NCBI GenBank assembly: GCA_022605955.1
Contig: JAKCOZ010000005.1
Span: 8,258,501-8,322,500 of the forward strand
From: Rallus limicola
Taxonomy: Eukaryota; Chordata; Aves; Gruiformes; Rallidae
DNA: 64,000 nucleotides
Reading direction: 5' to 3'
Part shown: piece after piece, positions 26,178-38,100 of the stretch
How the letters are laid out: each line of letters opens with the position of its first letter
Numbering within the stretch: position 1 is the first letter of the stretch
The notes under the pieces: model-generated
Database searches by the model: none
Told to the model about the DNA's origin: nothing
Seen by the model: only the letters and a program-made list of their open reading frames with translations
Program-made: the position numbers and the translations under genes

Positions 26178-29100
26178 TCACTGTTCATCTCTGAAGTTTC
26201 TCCAAGAACAGCATCCAAATCACTCTGGTTGTGCTTCACCACATCCCTGAATGAAACACCCTTGTCCCTCATGAGCTGCATGTTGCTTCTTCCAGTCTGA
26301 CATGGTCGTCCTGAATGCCTTCTCACCTTTCTACATACCACTGGTTGTCTTTGGATTGGGTCATCTCAGGCTGTAATTAGGTAATATCAGCTCAAATACC
26401 CAGGGCAGAAATGACAATTTAGAACTGTTTGGTTGCAAGGCTGACCATCCTCAAGCCCATCTCACTGCCAGTCCAAACTAGCGCTGAATCAGTTACTACT
26501 GTCTTGCTGCTGTTGTTGTTTTGCAGAATCTCTTACCCTAGCTTCATCCAAACCATGTTGCCCAGCCTTGCTCAAAAAAACATCATGTGAAGCTTTGCCT
26601 TCCTAAAGTGAGAGAGAACTGCAGGCAGGGGTACATCCACCACTACTCTCTGTGTGACTGTACTTCCCCTGTCATAGAAAATAACTGGAGTGGTTTAACA
26701 CAGTTTGTTCTTGACAAAATCCCCATTGGTAGCTACTTCTACAGGTATTTGCAAGTAGTTGTATGATTATTTGCTTCAGCACTTTCCTGGAGTTGAAATT
26801 GGGTTGCCTTGTCTAAAAGTCACCAGTGCCATTTTTCCTGGTGTAAAGATCATCTTCAAGCCCTGGGTGAAAACTGATGGGTCTGAGTTCACTTCAAGCC
26901 CTTTGCTACCCATCCCAGGCAGCTGGGTAACAGCCTCTCACAGCGTGTCAATGAGAGCAGTAAAATACTGATGATTATGCCCTGCTTCCCACAAAAGATT
27001 AGAGGACCTAACTTCTCAAAGTTACCTGCTCTGATTAATTCTCATTGAACTGATGTCTCAGTCATCTAGATGTAAGAAAGGGACCTACTTCTTTGAGAGG
27101 GGGGTAGCAATTAGTTAAGCCTTGCGCTCACCAGTGGGTACCCATCTTCCCTACAACCAGTTACACAGTTTATGTCAGCACCTCCATAAATGACAAGTAT
27201 CACTAGAAGGAAAGATGAAGGAAGGCAGAAAAGGAAGATGTAGAGCAATGGCAAAGGGTGGCCAGTCACAGCCAGTGTCAGTGGTGTTTCCTTCCCAAAC
27301 CCCTCCTTGGAGATGCTCCAGAAATGAGCATGGACTCTCCCCATTAGGCTGAACAGATTTGAGAAGCAGGGCTGGACAAATCAGCTTCAGAGGGAACGGA
27401 GAGCATACCTTTTCGTGTAACAAAGAAATGTGATTCTGATGTCATTCATTTAAAGAACTTTACAACCAAAACCTGACATTTTTGAAAGTGGTTGTCTGTC
27501 TTGCAAATTATCCTCTGGAGTGTTGAATGCTAGGTGTTGCTTTCCAGTAAAGGCAGGAAGGACACATGTCTGGAAGAGTGACCAAAGAAGCTTCATACCA
27601 AACTGCTGTTGTCCCCATCAGTGCAAACATGCAAAAATTAAGCAGAGAAATACAATTTGCGCTACAAGCACGGGTATATCCACAGCTCACATCAGCACAG
27701 ATGTACTTAGAGCACAGGAGTGAAGGTATGAGGCTGCCTGAACTGTTTTAGTGGCAAGTCATCCAATGAAAGCAGTTTCCTGGCTGTCCAATAGTCTGGC
27801 GCGGTTCTGAGGAAGATAGTTCACAATAACGCTGAAGCAGACCCTTGCCAGTGGTGTCAGCAGGAAGTTTTTATATTTCATGAACTTACTATTGTCCAAC
27901 AACATTTTGAAAGGAGTTTACCAGCTAATCAGCAAAGTAACATAATTATACCAGATGACAAAGCATTTTGTGTGTATGAGTTTCTCTGCTGGCAGGGCTC
28001 AAAACAACATGTAGCCTCATAACTTTTTAAATTCCAGTCAGATCCCGCACGCTCACCCCACCAGCCTCCAGCTGACTCATCCTTTTCAGAATATTTCTTT
28101 TCACTACTGTGTCTGTAGGCTGCACATCCCAGAGCCAGATCAAGCTGGTACTAGCCAGTGCGGTGAACCAGCATTTCTCCATGGTGGTCTCATCAGTTTC
28201 TGCTGAATCTCAGCTTTCACTGAAAAAAAGAAAGGGGGAAAAAAAAAACCCAACAAGCTCTCTAGGAACGAGGAGCAAGCTTTGTGACTGTGACCCCATG
28301 GAGAACTGTTTCACTGCCGTGGTACAGAAAGAGAAACAATGGAAAACTGTGATGAAACTACAGAGGGGACCTGCAGCAGGTCCCAGCGGCAGCGATGGCA
28401 ACATCGCTTGTGGGAGCTGTGTCCCCATCCCCGCTTGTGTGACCAGAGCATGTTACAGATGGGTGCTGGAGGGGAGATGATGCCCCAGCACGTTTGCAAG
28501 TCACTGCTACAAAGGTGAAGCAACCTGGTGCAGACCCACACCAGTGTCCCTGCCCCAGGGTCCCATGGCAGAGGAGCCCCTTGGCACATTGGTGCCCATC
28601 ACCATGAGGCTGCTGTCCCTGCACCTGCCCTGCCCGACGCAGATGCTCCACCCCAAACAGCCCTTTGCCATGTAAGAACCAAAACCAAAAAGATGCTCGT
28701 CAGCCAGAAAAGCACCATGTAAGTAGAAATGGGAGATTTCCAGTTCCTAAAGAGCTACCAATGAGCATTTTCAGAGTGGCATCAAAGAACACTTTGAAGT
28801 ACAGCCTGTGAGTTAAAAAATGCATTTGAGGGATAAATCCATATCTTGTTCCAAAGATACAAACTAAGCTTCATTTTACTAAATATAGACATGTAAGGCA
28901 TGGCAAAATTCATCAAAACTCTCAATCATATCTCCTGAAGAGATGTGTTGTGACAGGAGGCCAGCAACACCATGAAAATAAGGGCTCGGTATTCCAGTAC
29001 TTACACGCACGAGTTACCTCTGTAGCATAAGCAAAGCCCCTGGATCAAACGCTTGCAGGATTACACCCCTCACATTGGCAGCTTACACCAGGTCTCTTGG

Positions 29101-29439
29101 CAGGATCTTTCCCACCGGGCAGTGGCTCACCCTCCGGCCAGGCTCCCAGCACCTCCTCTGTGCCAATGGTGAGTCTCCAGAGGTTAGCTTTTCCACCATC
29201 AGACATCAAGTAGAAAAGTAACGTTAAAAAAAAAAAAAAACAAACCCAACCTGTATTGATTTGGTTATACAAAATGATCCCCTTTGCAGCATGGTTTACA
29301 CTAAGCCTCCAAATCTGACATCTCTTTGAAAGCCCTCTTAATATATCCAATTATAGATTTTCAGCAACTTTGTGGAATGTCAGCTTTCCCGGCGGCTGAC
29401 CCCGGAAAACACCATTGAAATCAGGAGGGATTTTGCTAT

Positions 29440-29780
29440 TGAGCTCAGTGGGGGAGGATCAGGTCCTACATAATTTTATTGTCAGCAATGATGACCTCTC
29501 TTCACAAATGAAGAATACCCATCCTGAACCATGGCCTTCAGAACGTAAACCATTTATTTTTATAGCTGGATCCTTCCCCAAGTGGGATATTTTGTGCATG
29601 GTTAACTTATCCCAGGGCTTTAAATGCTTGCCAAGTGGCTTTAATAGCAGGATGTTGTTTAAAAAGATTGGGAAGGATTGTGGACAGTAATAGAGATAAT
29701 TGCCAAGGAGAGATAAATGAATCTTCAATCTCAACCAACTTGGCTTTATCATTGGGTCAGGAGGGAAGATCCAGAAAAAT
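29440..29780. promoter_or_regulatory. Candidate conserved non-coding element
   Basis: Even-composition, repeat-free sequence with clusters of TTTATT, TAATAG, GATAAA and AATTGCC-type motifs, embedded in a gene desert beside a likely developmental gene. It has the texture of a conserved enhancer, but I cannot measure conservation here. Open frames on the minus strand over it carry no domain. Confidence 0.2.
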
Positions 29781-31259
29781 CCCCTGTCTAAGACTAAATG
29801 CATAATGATAGTTTGGGATTTAGGGAAGCTGGCAGCTGTCGAGATTTTTTGATAAAAACATCTTTCGAGGCTTAATGCAGGTTTGCAATTCCATGTAAAG
29901 GAATGAAAGCCCCTTTTCACTCCAGGGATTTGGCGTCGTGAAATAAAAAGGTGGAGGCAACATTTTGGGAGACGAGCAGACGGCAAGCGACATCCTGAAC
30001 TGTGAGTCTGCGGGCTGCACCAAGGTAGGGAAACTGTGTACGAAGGAGCCCAGCACACACCCAAGCAGGTGAGGAATGGTTTGCAGGACATGGGGCAGCT
30101 GCATGGGGATGGCTGCCCCTCGACCATCCCTCAGCAACCCTTCTGCTGTCCCTTGGCCTCAGAGAATGGCTGGGAGAGGTGCAGTGCATGCCAAACCCAA
30201 AGCTTTACTTTCTGCCTTGCAAATAGCAGAGAGTGCATTTCCAGAACATATTCAAGCGTATTTATTTATTTATTCATTCGCTAGGGAGGGGAGGAGGTCG
30301 AAAGCCAACTATTTTAATGAGAAATTATCTTACCTTATCATGCGGAATAAGGTACTGCATGACACAGCGACTTTTTGGGTCAACCTTTTTAAAAACGGGC
30401 TGCCAGATAAAGACTGCTGAAGATTAAAAACAAGGACTGGCTTCAGACAGGTCTCCCCTGCTAGGATTTTAGGGGTTTGCGCAGTTTCAGCTTTCCTCCC
30501 CCTGTGAAACCCTTTTTCCTTGCCTGCTGTCAGCCAGCACCCCGGGCAGCAGGACCCTTGCTGCTCCCTGCAGTCCAAGCCACCTGGGGTGACTTCTGCA
30601 AACACTCGTGGGGCTTTTAAAAGAGTGGGAAATGGTGTTTTATAGAGAGATGACTTATTTTTCAGCAAGAGCCTTACCCAACTGGGGCAGGAATCACTTT
30701 TGGGATGTAAACAGTGAATGTAGAGCACTCACGGGGCTTTAATGAGAGCGGAAAAGGCATTTTAGTGAATTTTAACTTTATTTTCAGCAAAAACCTTTTC
30801 CAGCTCAGGGTGGGGCTTTCCCCAGTTATCTTCTTACCAGGCTACTTTTCTCCTTTCTAGATCCCATGTTCTCAGCTACAGGAAATGGCATGGAGGAAAC
30901 CCAGGAGCACTGGACAGGGGGAGGCCTGACAAAATGATTTCTCTCTTTATCATCTGAAAAGGAAGCCATGACCCATTTTTCCAAAAGCAATATTAAAAAA
31001 GGCAGACAAACATGACATGAGCAATACAAAACAGGGTACCTTCGGATTAAAGTCTTGCTATTTCAAACACCCCCAACTACTTCTCAAGTTTGCAATTGCC
31101 CCCAAGAGACTGACAGAAGCTGTGAAGGAGGTGCATGGTGAGAGAGGTGCATGCTTTGGCATGATAAATCCTTCTCCGTAGGCAGGGTCCAGAAGGAGTG
31201 TCGGTCTTGCAAGGTTTACAAACAAAGAAAAAGAGATCAAAAACAAGCTATCAAATCAA

Positions 31260-31330
31260 ACTGAAGCAAAACCAACCCAAAACATTAAAAACAACAAAAA
31301 AAAAAACCAAAAAACAAACAAAAAAATCCC
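31260..31330. repeat. A-rich tract with CCAACCC interruptions
   Basis: A low-complexity stretch of A-runs broken by CC/CCC (AAAACCAACCCAAAA, then AACAAAAAAAAAAACC, then AAACAAACAAAAAAATCCCC). It belongs to a class of A-run/CCCAACC tracts that recurs across the window. Confidence 0.8.
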
Positions 31331-31514
31331 CTGCCAGCGAGCACAAGTCCGTGTTACGCACAAGGAGAGCCTTCCTGCCGTGCGAATTACAGCCCATGCT
31401 CAGGGATCTGGCTTAGCCCCTCTCTGGGGAAGAGCTGCAGCCTCCCTGGCCGGCAGGCCATCAGCTAAACTCGCCACTGCCTCAGGCTCCTGTTCACAGC
31501 CTGCTTGCCTTTAA

Positions 31515-32125
31515 TATTGACATGCTCACACTTGGCGGTATTATTCGGAGCTTTGGGTCTGATGATTGTATTTATATGGCTGACACCCAGACCTACTTGC
31601 CTATTCCTGTGGATTCCCGTGAAGTGCTGTCATGGCTTATTACCTGTCTATCTGCACTTCAAGCCTGGGTGACTTTTAATTTTTTGAAGCTTAATGCTGG
31701 GAAAACAGAATCGCTTCAGATTGGTTCAGTTCACCTCCTGGATGTACAAATTTGTGATACATAATACTGTATCACACACGGATAGGGAGCTGGTTTCGCT
31801 GTTAGGGTCTTAAAAAGGACCTTATTTCATATGAACAGGATAACAGCAAGAGGAGAGAAGGGAAAAATATCTTGGTCAGATTTTGGAAACTTCTGCAGCT
31901 TTTGCTCCATGTTGCTTGTCAGGCTGAGGAGCCCTTGTTCATGCCTCAGTCTAATCCAGAGTTGTGTATCGTAGCTCAGTGATAATTGGAAACTCTTCTC
32001 ACTCCAGCATTTTCAGCTGTTGTAAAAGTCTGCAGCTAATGTCATAACAAGAATTAAACTGTCTCATCATATTACACCCATCTTAGCTGACTTCACTGGC
32101 TATTAAGGTGACAGCGCATTGATTT
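31515..32125 (+). mobile_element. Ancient L2-like LINE remnant
   Basis: Translation of 31,522-31,764 gives an old reverse-transcriptase fragment: 'LGGIIRSFG' then 'DDCIYMADTQTYLPI', a degraded form of the (Y/F)ADDTQLYL catalytic region of L2/CR1-type LINEs. It continues with 'CLSALQAWVTFNFLKLNAGKTESLQIG', matching the 'L..CL..I..WM..NFLQLN..KTEVLLIG' pattern of L2 elements. About 300 bases on, near 32,064-32,110, comes 'HHITPIL' followed by a TGGCTATT-like continuation, the expected C-terminal RT segment. Extra bases and stops between the parts show long decay. The TQLYL/KTE.L.IG pattern fits L2 better than avian CR1. Its 3' end is not visible. Confidence 0.78.
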
Positions 32126-35100
32126 AAATTTTGCGTTAATTGTTTACCCCTTCTTGCAGAGCCTTTCTTGGGTTTTTTGTAGCAACCTGCAGGCTTTCTG
32201 TAGCTGTGGATTATATTTGTGTTCAGTTTTATATGGACTTACAAAAAAAAATATCCTCTTTGTCTGGATCACACCATATAACACCCTCAGCCTGTAGATT
32301 TCTATGGCGATATATTCCCTGCATGGGTCACTTTTAAAAATTAATTAATGGAAAGGGCATGGCTGGCTTTGACATTGACATTGCAAGACTTTAAGAGGTC
32401 TTTTCCCTCTCTGATTTTTATTTGTATTTACTGCTTTCAGTGTTTCCAGCTACTAAATAGCAGGGGTGTTGTTTTAGGTAAACAAATGTACCCGGTCTAC
32501 CTACAAAACATTTCACTTTATAGATTTAACAGAGAAAGTGGCCTTACTCCACCTCTGTGAAGCAGACCTTACAGCCATCCCATAATGCTCAGGCTCCCAA
32601 TTTTGGGGCAAATAAATCAATCCCTGTGTAAGCCTGAGAGTCATGATTTAACCAGCACACTGTAGTAACAAACTTTTTACCTAGAGTCGGGAATGAAAAC
32701 TGCTTTGTGCCATATGCTGTCTCACTGGCACAAAATGAGCATCACATTGAGGATGGTTTGGCGTGCTTCGTGATTGCAGGGCTGATAAAGAGGGGGCATT
32801 TTCCTTTTTTTCAGGATGTAACTCTTCAAATCCATACACAATATATTTCTTCGCAGATATCTAAGAAAAAAAAAAAATCTTTTTTTGTGTCTGAGACTAT
32901 AAGTTTACTCACTCCTTTCACTGAAGGCCAAAATATTTTTCACCTTCTGCTCTGCTTTATTGTGTTTTCTCTCACTGGAGAAATTATTGAGTAGGAAATG
33001 GGAAGATGTCAAGTCATCTTAACAAAAAAATCTCATTGAAAGGAAAAAAAAAAAGTTATCGAGTAATTAATACTTATTTGTGAGTCTAAAATCCTACTGA
33101 CTTTTATTCCAGGTTACAGGGACTTTGGCTTAGACCTCAGGCTCATCCTTGGAATATGACCTTAATTAATGGACTTCTTCCTAAGGAGACCCGCTCCGCC
33201 TTCCCTGGGCAAGAAGTGCTAATCACATAAGCAGCCCTTCCCTTGCCCCATCTCCTACTAGTCCTTTTTTCCCTTTTTAGCTAAAAAAATAAATAAAAAT
33301 AAAAAAAGAGCTTGTGCATGAGCTGCAACCGGATTTTTAAATTCTCTAGCGGCTAGTACATTTTACACATTTTATAGCTTATAAACATGATTGTAAATTG
33401 CAAAACTATTACGAGATTTGAGTTCCCAGAGCTTATACCTGGGGAAAAGCAAAGTCTCCCAACTGTCATTAGAGAGCACTTCATTAGAAAAAAGAACCAT
33501 TCACTATTTATATTTTGAGCAGGAAAGTGCCACTCACTTGCATAAATAAAGCATGTGCTTTCCCAGGCCGCTGCTGGCTGCTCCCTGCACACCAGTGGCC
33601 TCGGCCAGCTCGGGCATCCAGGCACAGCAGAGCCTCAGGAACGGAGAGGGATTTGCTGTAATAGCTCCAGCAACGAGCACGGCTGCTGGATGGCGCCGAG
33701 GGCTGCCTGGCTGCTCTCGCCATTAGCACAGTGCCGGTAAGGTAGTCTATATTTAACGTGAACTTTCCTGCCTTTGGAAAGCATTACTTGGTGTATGATA
33801 ACTGCGCTCTAAAAGCCTTTTGTTTCATTCCTCTTTTGATGAACTTCTTTCCCTTTGATGTTCATCTGGAGCCTAATCGTGATAAACCACACACAATGCT
33901 TAGATTGTGGAAGAGAAAAAGGTGCTGGGAGAGCACAATACAGTGCATTATCTGCTGTCTCCCCTGTGCCACTCACTTGGCAGGTGGCAGCGAGCACCGC
34001 GGTCAGATTGAGCTGGGGTGACAGCCTGAGCGCTCTGGACTCACGGCGGCCACCACTGCAGCAACAGCCAGAGCTGTGTTTGTGGCAGAGGATCAGGTAC
34101 AACAGTGCCCTGGGAAGGGCTTCCCACTGACAGCACCCAGCCCACGGTGATTGCCTGCAGCTGGGATATTTGCAGGGCTCTATCTTCGGGTACATCCCAG
34201 TTTGGGACATCCTCCACAAAGGCCTCAGGGAGCAATGGCCAGCCCCAGTCCGTGGGGCTGCACAGGCAGGTAGCATCCCAGTTCCCTCGCTACACATCAC
34301 CATCCCATGTCAGCATCTCCTACATCCCACATCCAACTCCAGCATGGAAAGGTGGAAGTTTGTGGAACCCTCCCCACAAAGCACCAGGTTGCTCCCGGCA
34401 CAGCATAGTGTTCCAGCACAAAGACCAGCCTCCTCCCAGGATGCTGGTGCCACTGGGTCTGGTGAGTTATCAGGAACAGGGTGGAAGTTGCTGCTGTTAG
34501 GGATCCAGCTCCCAGAGTCAGGCTCTTCTGTGAGTGGCTCCATTTTTGTTCAGAGATGCACTTCTAGTTCACCTGACTGTGGAGGAAACCTCTACAAGAA
34601 GACAATAGGAACCCCTAAATGACTGTAAGGAAGGACACTGCCTAGACATTTCAGAAGGCAAGGGGCAGGGGGGCAGCCAACATCATGCCTAGTCCAGGTA
34701 GCATTGCGTCCACAAGCCAGTGCTCTCCCGGGTGTGTTTCTCCCTGCCCAGACCCTCTGTGGGTTTGAATCAGCTCCCTTGCAGTCTGAATCTCCTTACA
34801 GATGACTAGTGAACATTAATTCCTGGCACCATCGGCTTATCCCCCAGCTGGGAACTTCTCCAGGCAACCAAGGCTGATGCTGCCCACCCAGATTCCACCC
34901 TGCAGCAGTGCCACAGAAAGGGCAGTGCCCAGGCTGGCCACCATGCCCACAGGGCCAAGCTGAGGTGACCCAGTGACACCTCCATGACTCAGGTTTCGCC
35001 CTTGCCCCTTCTGGACCCTGCCCTGCCCCTGGGCAATTGCTGCTCCCAACCACATCATGGCATATGCCAGCCTGAGTCACATCTCAGGATGCACCTACCC

Positions 35101-38100
35101 AGGTTGCACCCTGGCATGGACTAACCCTTGTCCCTGCATTGGGCAGTGCCAATTCCGCACCCTCCTGGGCTGGACACACCTCAGTGCCCCTTGCACTCTA
35201 GGCCCCATTTCAGCTATCATGACCCCAGAGTCCCAAAGGTGGGCACAGTATATATTTGGGATATTTTTATGCAGCACCGATGCAATAATTACTTTTCTGT
35301 GAAGCTCATCACAGCACTCGGTAGCCTAGATCTGAAGGAAGTTTCACGTGCCTTTTCCTGTGGATGGTTGAGCTGTCTCCTGCTGTTCAAGCAGAGTCCT
35401 GTGGTTCTGGACAAGCACTTGCAAGGACATGTGTCTGTCCTGCCTGACCTGTCCCACTATCTGCAGACAACTCCTTGCACAAAACTGGGACAGAGTCCTA
35501 ATGAACCTGCATGTAATCTAATTTCTCCTTAGATAGGGTCTGCCACCAACAACTGTCTCTGAATTCTTTCTTCAGAAGAAAATTGTACTTGGATCTTCTG
35601 CAGATACTGACCCTTACCCAAGAACGGGTTTGAGGGTTTTCCAGTGTTTGTTGAGTTACAGAGTTTGGGGATCACACATTTTCTATCTTTTTGCTTGGAT
35701 TGTTAACCTTATCTTATGACATCTATACTTGCTGCTGGTCTGACCTACTTAATGAAGTCAAAGACACTGGAGATTAAACTGAGTGATCCAGTTCAGTGTA
35801 TACTTATAATTTCAAGTTCCTGACAGAATTAATTAGTTTCTAATAGTAATATCTTACCATTCAAAAACTAATAGTAACTTTGCATTCCAAAAAAATCTTA
35901 TTAGCAAAATAAAATTATTTTGTTTGCCTGAGAAGGTAAAATCTGCAAGCCCAAGTAACTGAATTGCTCCTGAAATGTATACGAGAATTTTTAATAATGC
36001 TGTTTATTAACCAATGCCAGTATCTCTGTGTACAAGACAACATGCTGCAGTCCCCATAAAATTTTCCTTTACTGTAGTGAATAAAATCTTTTTTCTTTTT
36101 TTTTTTTTTTAGGAATGCTTTCCACTGCATCCCCATTTAAAAACCAGGAAGAAAACAAGTTGCAGCAGACTTTCTCCTGCAAAATAAATTTGTCAAGCTC
36201 TGCTGCATTTTGCTGAAGTGTTAAAAACTTAAATAAAAGTGATCCTAAAGCTAAGAAGCTGGCTTCAGGGCAGAAACTAGTGGGGATTTCTGTGAGTCTA
36301 TTTGCTCGTCCTAAATTTGGAGGTGTGGGTAGGTTTTCTTGTTGCCAGAGGAAATCCTTAATGAGCCTAAGACCTTCAAGGGCTGATCTTTTCCCTTTCC
36401 AATTGCTCTATGCAGCTAATATTTAGATAATATTTGGCAGATATGAGTGAAAACAACCTAGGAAATCACTTTGCAATTTTAAAACATCATCTGGGCTCTT
36501 CTCTTTATTCCATCACACTTTGTACGTATGTCAGGCTTTTACAGCAAACGAAAATTGCCTGTGCTGAAGAGTTTTCAGGGTTGTGCATGCAGAGCCTGAT
36601 CCAGAGCCTCTCCCCATTGCAGGGGCAGGAGTACAAATATTCTGAAAATCAGGCACAAGAGTTTCAGGTGGGTCCTGGGCACTGGACGTCTGCAAACAAC
36701 TTCTTGCTATGATAAAAAAATGCTTGGAGTGCAGCAGCATGTTTTCCTGGCATTTGATGCCTTGCTCTGTGCTCAGGAGAGTATGGTCACACTGTTTAAC
36801 ACTGCGTTTTTCTGGCTTTTAATCCATTTTGTGAACCTACCGCCAAAGAGCCTTTTAAAACAACTGTGTGACTGTAACCATGACATTAACGTCTCAGAAG
36901 CAGTTGCTGCCCATGTAATATTTTTTCTGTATTTTTACCACTGATGTGCAGGCTGGAAGCCTTTTCTGGTGCATCTGATCGGCGCTGAAGCCGCCTGTAT
37001 AAACCGCCGTCAATATTCGACAGGCTTACGCTGCCGTGTGGAACCTGCACGTCTAGTTTTCAGTGACCTCTTCAGACACAGGCACAGACCTGCTCTGCCA
37101 TGATACCAGCTCTCCATGTACACAGGAATATTTGTGGGTACGCTTTGTTGAGCAATAAAATATAATTAAAAATGTGCAAAATTAATGCGTACGATGTTTT
37201 ATTCCTGGAGGTAAAATCCACTTTACTAAAACCTCAGCATTCTACTGAGTGAGAGGTCCAAGCTAAAAATGCATTTCTGCAGTTTTTCTCAATGGGCTTC
37301 CTCAGGTGATTGATTTATAGGTGGCTGAGCAGTGGCTAAAAGGAGAATGCAAACAATCAGTATCAATTCCTAGTATTAAGCAAGAGCCAGGGATTGGGAG
37401 AGTCTTCATTACTTTGGAGCATCTCATATTGGTAAAATAAAATTGTTTCATGTAATATGTGACAAAAATAATTTGTAATCAAACCTGAGTCCAATTCAGT
37501 TTTAAGCTCTGCAAAGCACGGGCTGCTTTTCTCTGTTGTTACTCTGTTCATTTGATCTGACATATGAAGACTATTCCTTAACAAAAATCAGTTATACCCA
37601 TGGATGCTGCTTTGTAATTAAGATACAAATGCCTGAGCCTGAAAAGGTTCAGGTGGAGCCCTAACTCTGTGTACAGTGAGGAAGCTCAGAACCCCAGCAA
37701 AATTTCTTTATTTTTAGGAGCAGAGTGTATAGAAGCACCCGTCAAGGACCATCACCACACTCCAGCAACCACTGTCTGTCTAAGGGACAAATTACAAAGA
37801 AATTGTCTTAAAACCTAGCTGGGACACCCTTGCACTGTCAGAGGTCTCTACAGGTTTCATCCCATGCTCACAGGATGAGACGTGAGGGCAGCACCTCATG
37901 TCCAAACAAAACCTATCTGGATCTGCAGGACCCCCAAAGAGGTGCCAGCCTGGGGTGGGCTGTACACCATGCAAATCTTGCTGAAGGCTCTGCCTTTGTT
38001 CCTTCTGCATACTTTCACTCCAAGGATTCAGGGTTCCAGAAAGTTTTCTGCATTAAAGAGAGCTTGCCTTATGTTTTAGGAGAAGGGCAAATCACTCAAA

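Larger units (their letters stand above)
15471..31514. other. Long intergenic flank without recognised genes
   Basis: No gene is supported across this stretch. Open frames are short or unrecognisable, including 22,764-23,339 (191 codons, plus) and 29,459-30,127 (222 codons, minus), which have no domains or splice context. There are poly(A)/poly(T) runs (25,808-25,826; 26,147-26,177; 29,226-29,240), a local tandem duplication at 18,509-18,570, and several calm AT-rich stretches rich in TAATTA, TTTGCAT and TGTAAACA-type motifs that resemble developmental enhancers. The GC-balanced patches at 20.9-21.9, 24.8-25.0 and 28.3-28.7 kb give overlapping frames on both strands and no identifiable protein. 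Confidence 0.5.

Noticed and set aside
29459..30127. 222-codon minus-strand open frame
   Set aside because: No domain; lies over DNA that looks like a non-coding regulatory element.
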